Source of the DNA: Caballeronia sp. Lep1P3
GTDB taxonomy: Bacteria; Pseudomonadota; Gammaproteobacteria; Burkholderiales; Burkholderiaceae
Assembly: GCF_022879595.1 (NCBI RefSeq)
Contig: NZ_CP084267.1
Coordinates: 248,001-312,000 of the forward strand
Reading direction: 5' to 3'
DNA length: 64,000 nt
Shown piece after piece: positions 33,829 through 43,141 of this stretch. Under the pieces are notes generated by a model. That model was not told where the DNA came from. It searched no databases and saw only the letters and a program-made list of their open reading frames with translations. How positions within the stretch are numbered: the stretch's first letter is position 1; each line of letters begins with the position of its first letter. The position numbers and the translations under genes are program-made.

Positions 33829-36800
33829 ATGAGTCACTTTCTGGATCGCCTGAAGTTCATGTCTCGCGTCAAGTCCACCTTTGCGGGCGGTCACGGCGCG
33901 GTGGTGGACGAGGACCGCAAGTGGGAGAACGGCTATCGCAGCCGCTGGCAGCACGACAAGGTCGTGCGCTCCACGCATGGCGTCAACTGCACGGGCTCGT
34001 GCTCGTGGAAGGTCTATGTCAAGAACGGTCTCATCACATGGGAGACCCAGCAGACGGACTATCCGCGCACGCGTCCCGATCTGCCGAACCATGAACCGCG
34101 CGGATGTCCGCGTGGCGCGTCGTATAGCTGGTACGTGTATTCCGCGCAGCGCGTGAAATATCCGCTCGTTCGCGCCCGTCTGATCGAAATGTGGCGCGAA
34201 GCGCGCAAGACGCTCGATCCCGTTGCGGCCTGGGCTTCGATCAGCGAAGACCCGGCGAAGGCGAAGCGCTATAAGAGCGTGCGAGGCCTCGGCGGTTTCG
34301 TGCGCGCCGACTGGGACACGGCAACCGAAATCATCGCGGCGGCGAACGCGCATACCATCGGCAAGTACGGTCCGGACCGGGTCATCGGCTTCTCTCCGAT
34401 TCCGGCCATGTCGATGGTCTCTTACGCCGCCGGCGCGCGCTATCTGAGTCTCATCGGCGGGGTGTGCCTGTCTTTCTACGACTGGTACTGCGACCTGCCG
34501 CCGGCATCGCCGCAAGTCTGGGGCGAACAGACCGACGTGCCCGAATCGGCCGACTGGTACAACTCGACATACCTGATGGTCTGGGGCTCGAACGTGCCGC
34601 AGACCCGCACGCCCGACGCGCATTTCTACACCGAAGTGCGCTACAAGGGCACGAAGACGGTCGCGGTCTCATCGGACTTCGGCGAGATGGTGAAGTTCGG
34701 CGATATCTGGCTAGCGCCCAGGCAGGGCACCGACGCGGCGCTCGCCATGGCGATGGGCCATGTCGTCCTGAAGGAATTCCATGCGAGCGGCAAGTCGGCG
34801 TACTTTCGCGACTACGTGAAGCAGTACACCGACATGCCAATGCTCGTGGTGCTGCGCGAGCACGAAGGCGCGCTGCTGCCGGACCAGTTCCTGCGCGCGT
34901 CGCAACTGCAAGGCAATCTCGACGAAGCGAACAATCCGCAATGGAAGACGCTCGTCATCGACCAGACGAGCGGGAACATCGTGGCGCCCAACGGCACCAT
35001 CGGTTTCCGGTGGGGCGAAGAGCGTCATCAGGACGGCGCGAAGGTCGGCCGCTGGAACCTCGAGCAGAAGGACGCTGGCTCAGGGCGTGAGATCGATCCG
35101 CGTCTGTCGCTCGTCGACGCGCACGACGACGTGGTGGACGTGAGCTTTCCGAACTTCTGCGGCGAGCACGATGCGCTGCTGACTCGCCGCGTACCCGTCA
35201 AGCGCGTCACGCTCGCCGATGGCACGAGCGTTCCGATCGCCACCGTCTACGACTTGCAGATGGCGAACTACGGTGTCGATCAGGGTCTAGGCGGTCCCAA
35301 CGTCGCCGCATCGTTCGACGACGACGTGCCCTTTACGCCGGCGTGGCAGGAGAGGCACACCACGGTGCCGCGGCACCTCGTCATTCAGGTCGCGCGCGAA
35401 TTCGCGGACAACGCCGACCGCACGCACGGCAAGAGCATGGTGATCGTCGGCGCGGCGCTGAACCACTGGTATCACAATGACATGATCTATCGCGGCATCA
35501 TCAATCTGCTGATGATGTGCGGGTGTATCGGTCAGAGTGGCGGTGGCTGGGCGCACTACGTCGGCCAGGAAAAGCTGCGTCCCCAGTTCGGATGGGCGCC
35601 GCTCGCCTTTGCGCTCGACTGGTCCCGTCCGCCGCGTCAGATGAACGGCACGTCGTTCTTCTACAACCATACGAGCCAATGGCGGCACGAGAAGATAAGC
35701 GTCGCCGAGATTCTGGGCCCTGGCGCGGATACGTCACGCTACGCAGACCTGTCGATGATCGACCTCAACGCGAAGTCCGAGCGCATGGGCTGGTTGCCGT
35801 CCGCGCCTCAGCTGGGCGCGAATCCGCTCGATATCGTCGACGAGGCAAAGCGCGCGGGCCGGGAGCCTATCCAGTACGCAGTCGATCAGTTGAAGTCGGG
35901 GGCGCTGAACTTCGCATGCGACGATCCCGACAACCCTGCGAACTTTCCGCGCAACATGTTCGTGTGGCGCTCCAACATTCTTGGCAGTTCGGGCAAGGGC
36001 CACGAATACTTCCTCAAGTACTTGCTCGGCACGCAGAACGCCTTATTCGACGATGAATCCGGCGCGACCAAGCCAGGTCAGGTCAAGCTGCGCCCCGCCG
36101 CCGAAGGCAAGCTCGACCTGCTGACGGTGCTCGATTTCCGCATGAGCACGACCTGCCTCTATGCCGACATCGTGTTGCCGAGCGCGACCTTCTACGAGAA
36201 GCACGATCTCAACACGTCGGACATGCACCCCTTCATCCATCCGTTGTCGGAAGCGGTGCAGCCGTTGTGGGAAAGCAAAACGGACTGGGACATCTACAAG
36301 GCGATCGCGAAGAAGTTCTCCGAGATCGGCGGCAAGCATCTCGGCACGCGCACCGACCTCGTCACCACGCCCCTCATGCACGACACGCCAGGTGAACTCG
36401 GCCAGGCCTTCGAGCCCAAGGACTGGCGCGCGGGCGAATGCGAACTGATTCCCGGAAAGACAGCGCCCTCGATGACGCTCGTCGAACGCGACTACGCAAA
36501 GATCTACGACAAATTTACGTCGGTAGGACCTTTGCTCGCCCAGCTTGGCAACGGCGGAAAGGGCATTAGCTGGAATACGGCGCATGAAGTGACGGAACTC
36601 GCGACGCTTTCTGGCGATCGCGATGGCCGTCCGCGGCTCGAAACGGCGGTGGACGCAGCCGAGATGATCCTTACGTTCGCGCCCGAAACGAACGGACACG
36701 TCGCGGTCAAGGCCTGGCAAGCGCTGTCGAAGATCACGGGCCGCGATCATACGCACCTGGCCGCAGGCCGCGAACACGACAAGATTCGCTTCCGGGATGT

Positions 36801-37536
36801 GGAGGCGCAGCCGCGCAAGATCATTTCGGCACCGACCTGGTCAGGGCTCGAGTCCGAAGAAGTCAGCTACAACGCGGGCTATACCAACGTGCACGAGCTC
36901 ATTCCCTGGCGCACGCTCACGGGGCGGCAGCAGTTCTATCAGGACCATCGCTGGATGCTGGATTTCGGCGAGGGGTCGTGCGTGTACAAGCCCGCCATCG
37001 ACACGAAGACCATCGCACCGATGCTCGGTGCGAAGCCTAACGGCGAGCACGAACTCGTTCTCAACTGGATCACGCCGCATCAGAAATGGGGCATTCATTC
37101 GACTTACACGGACAACCTGCGCATGCTCACGCTATCGCGGGGCGGTCCGCACGTCTGGGTGTCGGAGGCGGAGGCGAAAGAGGCCGGTCTTGCCGATAAC
37201 GACTGGGTCGAAGTCTTCAATACGAACGGTACGCTGACGGCCCGCGTGGTCGTCAGTCAGCGCGTGCCGCGCGGCATGTGCCTCATGTATCACGCTCAGG
37301 AGAAGATCATCAACGTTCCCGGCGCGGAAACGAGCGGCATGCGCGGCGGCATCCATAACTCGGTGACGCGCACGGTGCTCAAGCCCACGCACATGATCGG
37401 CGGATATGCGCAGCAGGCGTATGGCTTCAACTACTACGGAACCGTGGGCAGCAATCGCGACGAATACGTGATCGTGCGGAAGATGAAAAAGGTGGACTGG
37501 CTCGAAGGTCCGCTCGAGGAAGGAGCAGCATCATGA
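33829..37536 (+). CDS. narG: Respiratory nitrate reductase alpha subunit
   Basis: A 1235-residue molybdopterin enzyme, the usual NarG length. The N-terminal HxxxCxxxC FS0 cluster motif is at His50, Cys54 and Cys58, followed by the fourth ligand in EPRGCPRGAS. The Mo-region segment YLMVWGSNVPQTRTPDAHF is present. It reduces nitrate to nitrite at the cytoplasmic face with electrons passed from NarH. The ATG at 33829 has GGAG about 6 bases upstream. Confidence 0.97.
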   Translation: MSHFLDRLKFMSRVKSTFAGGHGAVVDEDRKWENGYRSRWQHDKVVRSTHGVNCTGSCSWKVYVKNGLITWETQQTDYPRTRPDLPNHEPRGCPRGASYSWYVYSAQRVKYPLVRARLIEMWREARKTLDPVAAWASISEDPAKAKRYKSVRGLGGFVRADWDTATEIIAAANAHTIGKYGPDRVIGFSPIPAMSMVSYAAGARYLSLIGGVCLSFYDWYCDLPPASPQVWGEQTDVPESADWYNSTYLMVWGSNVPQTRTPDAHFYTEVRYKGTKTVAVSSDFGEMVKFGDIWLAPRQGTDAALAMAMGHVVLKEFHASGKSAYFRDYVKQYTDMPMLVVLREHEGALLPDQFLRASQLQGNLDEANNPQWKTLVIDQTSGNIVAPNGTIGFRWGEERHQDGAKVGRWNLEQKDAGSGREIDPRLSLVDAHDDVVDVSFPNFCGEHDALLTRRVPVKRVTLADGTSVPIATVYDLQMANYGVDQGLGGPNVAASFDDDVPFTPAWQERHTTVPRHLVIQVAREFADNADRTHGKSMVIVGAALNHWYHNDMIYRGIINLLMMCGCIGQSGGGWAHYVGQEKLRPQFGWAPLAFALDWSRPPRQMNGTSFFYNHTSQWRHEKISVAEILGPGADTSRYADLSMIDLNAKSERMGWLPSAPQLGANPLDIVDEAKRAGREPIQYAVDQLKSGALNFACDDPDNPANFPRNMFVWRSNILGSSGKGHEYFLKYLLGTQNALFDDESGATKPGQVKLRPAAEGKLDLLTVLDFRMSTTCLYADIVLPSATFYEKHDLNTSDMHPFIHPLSEAVQPLWESKTDWDIYKAIAKKFSEIGGKHLGTRTDLVTTPLMHDTPGELGQAFEPKDWRAGECELIPGKTAPSMTLVERDYAKIYDKFTSVGPLLAQLGNGGKGISWNTAHEVTELATLSGDRDGRPRLETAVDAAEMILTFAPETNGHVAVKAWQALSKITGRDHTHLAAGREHDKIRFRDVEAQPRKIISAPTWSGLESEEVSYNAGYTNVHELIPWRTLTGRQQFYQDHRWMLDFGEGSCVYKPAIDTKTIAPMLGAKPNGEHELVLNWITPHQKWGIHSTYTDNLRMLTLSRGGPHVWVSEAEAKEAGLADNDWVEVFNTNGTLTARVVVSQRVPRGMCLMYHAQEKIINVPGAETSGMRGGIHNSVTRTVLKPTHMIGGYAQQAYGFNYYGTVGSNRDEYVIVRKMKKVDWLEGPLEEGAAS

Positions 37537-39077
37537 AGATTCGCGCCCAGGTGGCGATGGTCCTGAATCTGGACAAGTGCATCGGTTGCCATACGTGTTC
37601 GGTGACGTGCAAGAACGTATGGACATCGCGCGACGGAGTCGAGTACGCGTGGTTCAACAACGTCGAGACGAAGCCGGGCATCGGCTATCCGAAGGAATGG
37701 GAGAACCAGGACAAGTGGAAGGGCGGCTGGACGCGCAGAAGCGACGGGCGTATCGAGCCGCGTCAGGGTGGCAAGCTGAAAGTGCTCGCCAACATTTTGG
37801 CGAATCCGAACCTGCCGGGCATCGACGACTACTACGAGCCGTTCACCTTCGATTACGCGCATCTGCAGAAAGCGCCGCTGTCCCGGACTCCGCCGACCGC
37901 CCGGCCCGTATCGGCCATTACCGGCAAGAGAATGGACAAGATCCATTGGGGGCCGAACTGGGAGGACGATCTCGGCGGCGAATTCAGCTCTCGGAGCCGC
38001 GACAAACTCTTCGATAACGTCCAGAAGGAGATGTACTCGACGTTCGAAAACACGTTCATGATGTATCTGCCACGCCTGTGCGAGCACTGCCTCAATCCCG
38101 CATGCGTCGCGTCGTGCCCGTCCGGGTCCGTGTACAAGCGCGAGGAAGACGGCATCGTCCTCGTCGATCAGGACAAGTGCCGCGGCTGGCGCATGTGTGT
38201 GTCCGGCTGTCCGTACAAGAAGATGTACTTCAACTGGAAGTCGGGCAAAGCGGAGAAGTGCGTGTTCTGCTTTCCGCGAATCGAGGCCGGGCAGCCGACC
38301 GTATGCTCGGAAACGTGCGTGGGGCGCATACGGTATCTCGGCGTCATGCTGTATGACGCGGACCGGATAGAGCGCGCCGCATCGGTGGAAAAGACAACGG
38401 ATCTATACGCGTCGCAGCTCTCATTGTTCCTCGATCCGAACGACCCGCAGGTGCAAGCTGAAGCGCTGCGTCAGGGCATCTCGCAGAGTTGGCTCGACGC
38501 GGCCGTGCGCTCGCCGGTGTATCGCATGGCGTGCGAGTGGAAGATCGCTTTCCCGCTGCATCCCGAGTACCGGACGCTGCCGATGGTCTGGTATGTGCCG
38601 CCGCTTTCACCGATTCAGTCCGCGGCCGATGCCGGGCACATCGGCATGAACGGCGTCATCCCAGACGTGAAGAGCTTGCGCATTCCCATGCGCTATCTCG
38701 CCAACCTTCTAACAGCGGGCGACGAGGCGCCCATCGTATCCGCGCTTGGCCGCATGCTGGCCATGCGCGCGTACAAGCGCGCACAGACGGTGGACGGAAA
38801 AACCGACGACGCTGTCTTGCGCGACGCCGGCCTCACTGCGACGCAGGTCGAAGCGATGTATCGGCTCATGGCAATCGCGAATTACGAAGACCGCTTCGTT
38901 GTACCGTCATCACATAAGGAGATGACCGAAGACAGCTTCGACGAGAAAGGCAGTTGCGGCTTTTCCTTCGGCAACGGTTGCTCGACGGGCGTATCGAAAG
39001 GCTCGCTCTTCGGCGCGCGGCCGCACGGTGAAGTCGCGTTCGCGGACTTGCCGAAGTCGCGCAAGAAAGCCATCTGA
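37533..39077 (+). CDS. narH: Respiratory nitrate reductase beta subunit (iron-sulfur)
   Basis: A 514-residue electron-transfer subunit with four cysteine clusters: CIGCHTCSVTC, CEHCLNPACVASC, CRGWRMCVSGC (the Trp marks the 3Fe-4S cluster) and CVFC...CSETC. It passes electrons from NarI to NarG. The ATG overlaps the narG stop (ATGA). Confidence 0.97.
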   Translation: MKIRAQVAMVLNLDKCIGCHTCSVTCKNVWTSRDGVEYAWFNNVETKPGIGYPKEWENQDKWKGGWTRRSDGRIEPRQGGKLKVLANILANPNLPGIDDYYEPFTFDYAHLQKAPLSRTPPTARPVSAITGKRMDKIHWGPNWEDDLGGEFSSRSRDKLFDNVQKEMYSTFENTFMMYLPRLCEHCLNPACVASCPSGSVYKREEDGIVLVDQDKCRGWRMCVSGCPYKKMYFNWKSGKAEKCVFCFPRIEAGQPTVCSETCVGRIRYLGVMLYDADRIERAASVEKTTDLYASQLSLFLDPNDPQVQAEALRQGISQSWLDAAVRSPVYRMACEWKIAFPLHPEYRTLPMVWYVPPLSPIQSAADAGHIGMNGVIPDVKSLRIPMRYLANLLTAGDEAPIVSALGRMLAMRAYKRAQTVDGKTDDAVLRDAGLTATQVEAMYRLMAIANYEDRFVVPSSHKEMTEDSFDEKGSCGFSFGNGCSTGVSKGSLFGARPHGEVAFADLPKSRKKAI

Positions 39078-39090
39078 ACGGAAAACCATC

Positions 39091-39774
39091 ATGTCGCTCT
39101 ATTCTGTTCTTTCCGCTTTGCTGGACTATCCCGATGCAGCGCTTCTCGATGCGTTGCCCGAGATCGATGCCGCGCTCGCCCCCTCGGAAGAGGCGCGCCA
39201 GTGCCTCGTGCCGCTCATTTCGGCGTTGAAGGGCCGCTCCCTGATCGAGTCACAAGAGGTGTACGTCGCGACCTTCGACCGCACGCCGTCGCATTCGCTG
39301 CATCTTTTCGAGCATGTGCACGGCGAAAGCCGTGACCGCGGTCCGGCAATGGTCGATCTCCTCGACGAATATCGTGCGCTCGGACTCGAAGTCGCGAGCA
39401 ACGAGTTGCCGGACTATGTGCCGCTGTTCCTCGAGGTGCTCGGTCTCGTGCCGCCGGCTAAAGCCCAGTCGCTCCTCGACGAGGCCATCCATGTGCTCCA
39501 CGCCATCGGTCAGCGGCTCGCGAACAGCGGGAGCGAGTACGCGGGCGTCTTCGAGGTCCTGCGCGGACTTGCGTCGGTCGAGCCGCGGCCGCTGACGCAG
39601 CCGCCCGTGCGGGACATGGACGAGGCTCTCGAAATCTTCGGTCCAGGCGCGGACGGCGTCGAACCGCTGCTCGCGCCCTCGCAGGCATCGGCCATGAAGA
39701 CCATTCGCTTTCACCCGCGCAGCCCCGCGTCGCTTGGCGGGCAAGGCGCACCGACCACAAAGGACGCTCGATGA
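39091..39774 (+). CDS. narJ: Nitrate reductase assembly chaperone
   Basis: A 227-residue NarJ-family chaperone: SLYSVLSALLDYPDAALL at the start and HSLHLFEHVHGESRDRG, the family signature, in the middle. It binds apo-NarG and is needed for molybdenum cofactor insertion. It lies 13 bases after narH and overlaps narI by 4 bases. Longer in-frame readings extend into narH and are unlikely. Confidence 0.95.
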   Translation: MSLYSVLSALLDYPDAALLDALPEIDAALAPSEEARQCLVPLISALKGRSLIESQEVYVATFDRTPSHSLHLFEHVHGESRDRGPAMVDLLDEYRALGLEVASNELPDYVPLFLEVLGLVPPAKAQSLLDEAIHVLHAIGQRLANSGSEYAGVFEVLRGLASVEPRPLTQPPVRDMDEALEIFGPGADGVEPLLAPSQASAMKTIRFHPRSPASLGGQGAPTTKDAR

Positions 39775-40445
39775 ACACATTCTTGTTCGGAATCTATCCG
39801 TACATCGCGGCCTGCATCTTTCTATTCGGCAGTCTGATGCGCTTCGAGCGCGAGCAGTACAGCTGGAAAGCGGATAGCACGCAACTGATCGATCGCGGCA
39901 ATCTGAGACTCGGCAATATCCTTTTTCATGTCGGCATACTCGGACTCTTCTTCGGGCACCTGTTAGGTCTTCTGACGCCGGTAGCGGTGTGGGACTGGCT
40001 CGGCGTCGAGCACAGCGTCAAGCAGGCAGTCGCGATGATCGCTGGCGGCGTGATGGGAAGCCTGTGTCTCATCGGTCTTGCCATCCTGCTGCATCGCCGC
40101 CTGACGAGCACGCGCCTTTCGGCAGTCACGAAAAACGGCGACCGTGTCCTGCTGCTCTGGATTCTCGTCACCCTCGCGCTCGGGCTTTCGACCATCGGCG
40201 AGTCCGCGAGTCACATGGATGGCGCGATGATGGTGCGCCTGATGACCTGGGCGCAGCACATCGTCACCTTTCGCGGCGACGCGGCGAGCTATGTCGCGGG
40301 GGCGCCGCTCGTCTTTCGCGCGCATCTCTTCATGGGCTTGAGTCTCTTCGTGATCTTCCCGTTCACCCGGCTCGTGCACGTGTGGAGCGGTTTCGCGTCA
40401 GTGACCTATGTCGCGCGGGCGTGGCAACTCGTTCGCAGCCGCTGA
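39771..40445 (+). CDS. narI: Respiratory nitrate reductase gamma subunit (cytochrome b)
   Basis: A 224-residue, five-helix diheme cytochrome b. The heme-ligand histidines are seen in NILFHVGILGLFFGH and, later, RAHLFMGLSLFVIFPFTRLVHVWS. It oxidises quinol at the periplasmic side and anchors NarGH. Starts within the narJ stop (ATGA). Confidence 0.96.
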   Translation: MNTFLFGIYPYIAACIFLFGSLMRFEREQYSWKADSTQLIDRGNLRLGNILFHVGILGLFFGHLLGLLTPVAVWDWLGVEHSVKQAVAMIAGGVMGSLCLIGLAILLHRRLTSTRLSAVTKNGDRVLLLWILVTLALGLSTIGESASHMDGAMMVRLMTWAQHIVTFRGDAASYVAGAPLVFRAHLFMGLSLFVIFPFTRLVHVWSGFASVTYVARAWQLVRSR

Positions 40446-40446
40446 C

Positions 40447-42348
40447 ATGAACGCGCGCGCGCTTCGTCCAGAGACGCGCAAACGGCTCGCGCGACGCATT
40501 GTCACGCTGTCGGCCGTGGCGCTGCTGCTCGTCCTTGCGATGATCGGCGTCACGCTGCGATTGTCCTGGCAATTGCAGGGGGCGGGCGCGGCCATCAACG
40601 ACGCAGGCAGCTTGCGCATGCGCGCGAACGCCGTGGGCATCGCAATGCTCACTGCACGGTACAAGACTGACGAGGCCGCGCTCGCGGCGCAGGTCCGTCA
40701 GATGAACGCGACCCTCGACCGTCTTCGATGGGGCGACCCCGCACGGCCGCTCTTTCTGCCCGCCGATGCGCCGATTCGCGCGCAGTTCGATCGCGTCAAC
40801 GGAATGTGGCACACGCGGCTCGAACCGTTCGCGCGGAACGCCTTCAGGGCGCCGGACTATCTAAACGAATTGCCGCCTTTCGTCGCGGGAGCGGATGCGC
40901 TCGTGAGCCTCATCGAGCGCGAGAACGCCCGCAAGACCACGTGGCTGCGCATGTCGCAGGTTGCGCTCGCGGCGCTGTCGTGTCTTGGGACGATCGCCAT
41001 CGTCTATCTGCTGTACGTGTGGTTCGTCGCGCCCGTTCAGCGCCTGCAGGAAGGCCTCGCGCAGATAGAAAGGCGCGAGTTCGACGCCCGCTTGCCCATT
41101 GAAACGCTGGACGAGTTCGGGCAGCTCGCGGCGGGCTTCAACCGCATGGCGGCGGAATTGCAGGTTTTCTACGGCGACCTGGCGAGCCGTGTCGAGGCAA
41201 AGACCGCGGAACTCGCCGCGCAGAATCGCGAGTTGATCGCACTATACGAGATGACGGCATTCCTGAATCTGCCCAACGACGTGAGCACGCTTTGCCGCGG
41301 GTTCGTCGCGCGATTGACGCGTCAGTTCAACGCCACCGGCGCGACGGTGCGGCTCATGTCGGACGAAGACGAGCATCTGCATCTCGTCGCAGCAGACGGG
41401 CTTCCGGCGCGCCTGCTCGACGCCGAGCGTCGCATGCCCGCCGGCGCCTGTCTTTGCGGCATGGCTGCCAAGAACGGTGCGCCCGTGATTCAGGATCCCG
41501 CGACCATGATGATGCGGCCCTGCCAGCCGCACATCTTTTCGGGCGTGATTGCCTTCGAGATCGCTTCGCAAGGCGAAAGCCTCGGCTCGTTCTCGCTCCA
41601 CTTCGACCGTCGGCGGCGCATTCCTCCTTCGGAGATGCAACTGCTCGAAACGCTCGGCCATCATCTCGGCACCGCAGTGAAGAATCGGCGGCTCGCCGCG
41701 CTGGAGCGGCAGCTTGCCGTGTCCGAGGAGCGCAATCTCGTCGCGCAGGGTCTGCACGACAGCATCGCGCAGAGCCTCAACTTTCTGCGAATGCAGGTGC
41801 ATCTGCTCGATACTGCCGCGCGCGACGGGCGCATGGATGAAGTGCGCGAGATCGTGCCGCTGCTCGCGGGCGGCGTGGCTGAAAGTTACGAGGACGTCCG
41901 CGAGCTGCTCATCAACTTTCGCTCGAAGCTCGGCAAGGGCAAACTCAAGTATGCGGTTGAAAGCACTGTCGAGCGCTTCCGGGCGCAGTCCGGCCTGCCG
42001 ATTACGCTCGACTATCGGGAGGCCGGAGGATTGCCGCTGCCGCCGGATCATCAATTGCAGATTCTGTTCATCTTGCAGGAGGCGCTATCCAACATCCGCA
42101 AGCACGCGCAAGCGAGTCGTGTGTATGTGACGATCGTCAACGAAAGCGAATTCAGGCTCTTGGTCGAGGATGACGGTCAAGGATACGATCCCCGAGATAT
42201 GGGTTTCCTCGACGAAAGACACGTAGGTTTTCACATCATGCGCGAGCGCGCGGACAGGCTCTCGGGCTCGCTCGAGCTGACTGGATCGCCGGGGCGCGGG
42301 GCGCGCGTCGAACTCGTGCTGCCCACTCACGCGCGCCAGGCGGTGTGA
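40447..42348 (+). CDS. narX: Nitrate/nitrite sensor histidine kinase, NarX-like
   Basis: A 633-residue kinase: membrane helix near 20-38, periplasmic domain with the nitrate-binding P-box (NDAGSLRMRANAV near 51-63), second helix near 180-200, HAMP (VAPVQRLQEGLAQIE), a central GAF-like region with cysteines (CLCGMA and MRPC), then a HisKA_3 domain (NLVAQGLHDSIAQSLN) and HATPase (VEDDGQGYDP). It starts one base after narI, so its level follows the nar operon. It should phosphorylate the regulator encoded next. Confidence 0.93.
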   Translation: MNARALRPETRKRLARRIVTLSAVALLLVLAMIGVTLRLSWQLQGAGAAINDAGSLRMRANAVGIAMLTARYKTDEAALAAQVRQMNATLDRLRWGDPARPLFLPADAPIRAQFDRVNGMWHTRLEPFARNAFRAPDYLNELPPFVAGADALVSLIERENARKTTWLRMSQVALAALSCLGTIAIVYLLYVWFVAPVQRLQEGLAQIERREFDARLPIETLDEFGQLAAGFNRMAAELQVFYGDLASRVEAKTAELAAQNRELIALYEMTAFLNLPNDVSTLCRGFVARLTRQFNATGATVRLMSDEDEHLHLVAADGLPARLLDAERRMPAGACLCGMAAKNGAPVIQDPATMMMRPCQPHIFSGVIAFEIASQGESLGSFSLHFDRRRRIPPSEMQLLETLGHHLGTAVKNRRLAALERQLAVSEERNLVAQGLHDSIAQSLNFLRMQVHLLDTAARDGRMDEVREIVPLLAGGVAESYEDVRELLINFRSKLGKGKLKYAVESTVERFRAQSGLPITLDYREAGGLPLPPDHQLQILFILQEALSNIRKHAQASRVYVTIVNESEFRLLVEDDGQGYDPRDMGFLDERHVGFHIMRERADRLSGSLELTGSPGRGARVELVLPTHARQAV

Positions 42349-42384
42349 TATGCGGAAACCGCTCGTCGTCCGACGCATTCCATC

Positions 42385-43089
42385 ATGACCATTCGCATCC
42401 TGCTTATCGACGACCACACGCTGTTTCGCTCCGGCGTACGCGCGTTGTTGCAGCGCCAGCCGGATTTCGACGTGGTCGGCGAAGCGGCCGATGGTCTGGA
42501 GGGCATCAAGCGGGCCAAGCAGCATTGTCCCGACGTGATTCTGCTCGACATCAACATGCCGGGACTGTCCGGGCTCGAAACATTGCGGCTTCTCGTTCAG
42601 GACTTGCCGGGAATCGCGGTGGTGATGCTCACTGTGTCGGAAGATGTCGACGAAATGACCGCTGCGCTTCGCGACGGCGCGTGCGGCTATCTGCTCAAGA
42701 ACATCGAGGCCGATACGCTCTCGGAAGCCATTCGCAAGGCGGCCGCGGGGCAGCCGGTCATTGCGGACGACATGACCACGAGGCTCGTCGCGAGCATGCG
42801 GCGGCCGCCGGTGCAGGTGGAGGCCGCCCGCAGTTGCGCGCCCGTCATCGCACCCGATCCGCTCACGTTGCGCGAACGCGACATCATGCGTGAACTGTCG
42901 CGCGGCGCGAGCAACAAGGAAATCGCGCGCTCGCTTTCGGTCGCGGAAAGCACGGTGAAGATTCATGTGCGCAACATCCTGCGCAAGCTCAACTTCACGA
43001 GCCGCCTGCAGGTCGCGCTCTATGCGGCCGGCCATGACGGCGAACGCGGCGACGCATTTACGGCGTCCGTCGTTTCCGAATCCACATGA
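42385..43089 (+). CDS. narL: Nitrate response regulator, NarL-like
   Basis: A 234-residue receiver-LuxR protein. The receiver carries the acidic pair in LLIDDHTLF, the phospho-acceptor Asp in VILLDINMPG, the Thr in VMLTVSED and Lys in GYLLKNI. The C-terminal helix-turn-helix (LTLRERDIMRELSRGASNKE) matches NarL. It is probably the activator of narK and narG through the repeated ACTAG boxes. Lies 36 bases after narX. Confidence 0.94.
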   Translation: MTIRILLIDDHTLFRSGVRALLQRQPDFDVVGEAADGLEGIKRAKQHCPDVILLDINMPGLSGLETLRLLVQDLPGIAVVMLTVSEDVDEMTAALRDGACGYLLKNIEADTLSEAIRKAAAGQPVIADDMTTRLVASMRRPPVQVEAARSCAPVIAPDPLTLRERDIMRELSRGASNKEIARSLSVAESTVKIHVRNILRKLNFTSRLQVALYAAGHDGERGDAFTASVVSEST

Positions 43090-43141
43090 ACGTCGCGCGT
43101 CGCCCCCGGCGTCATCGACGTTTCCTTCATTCAGTCAGATC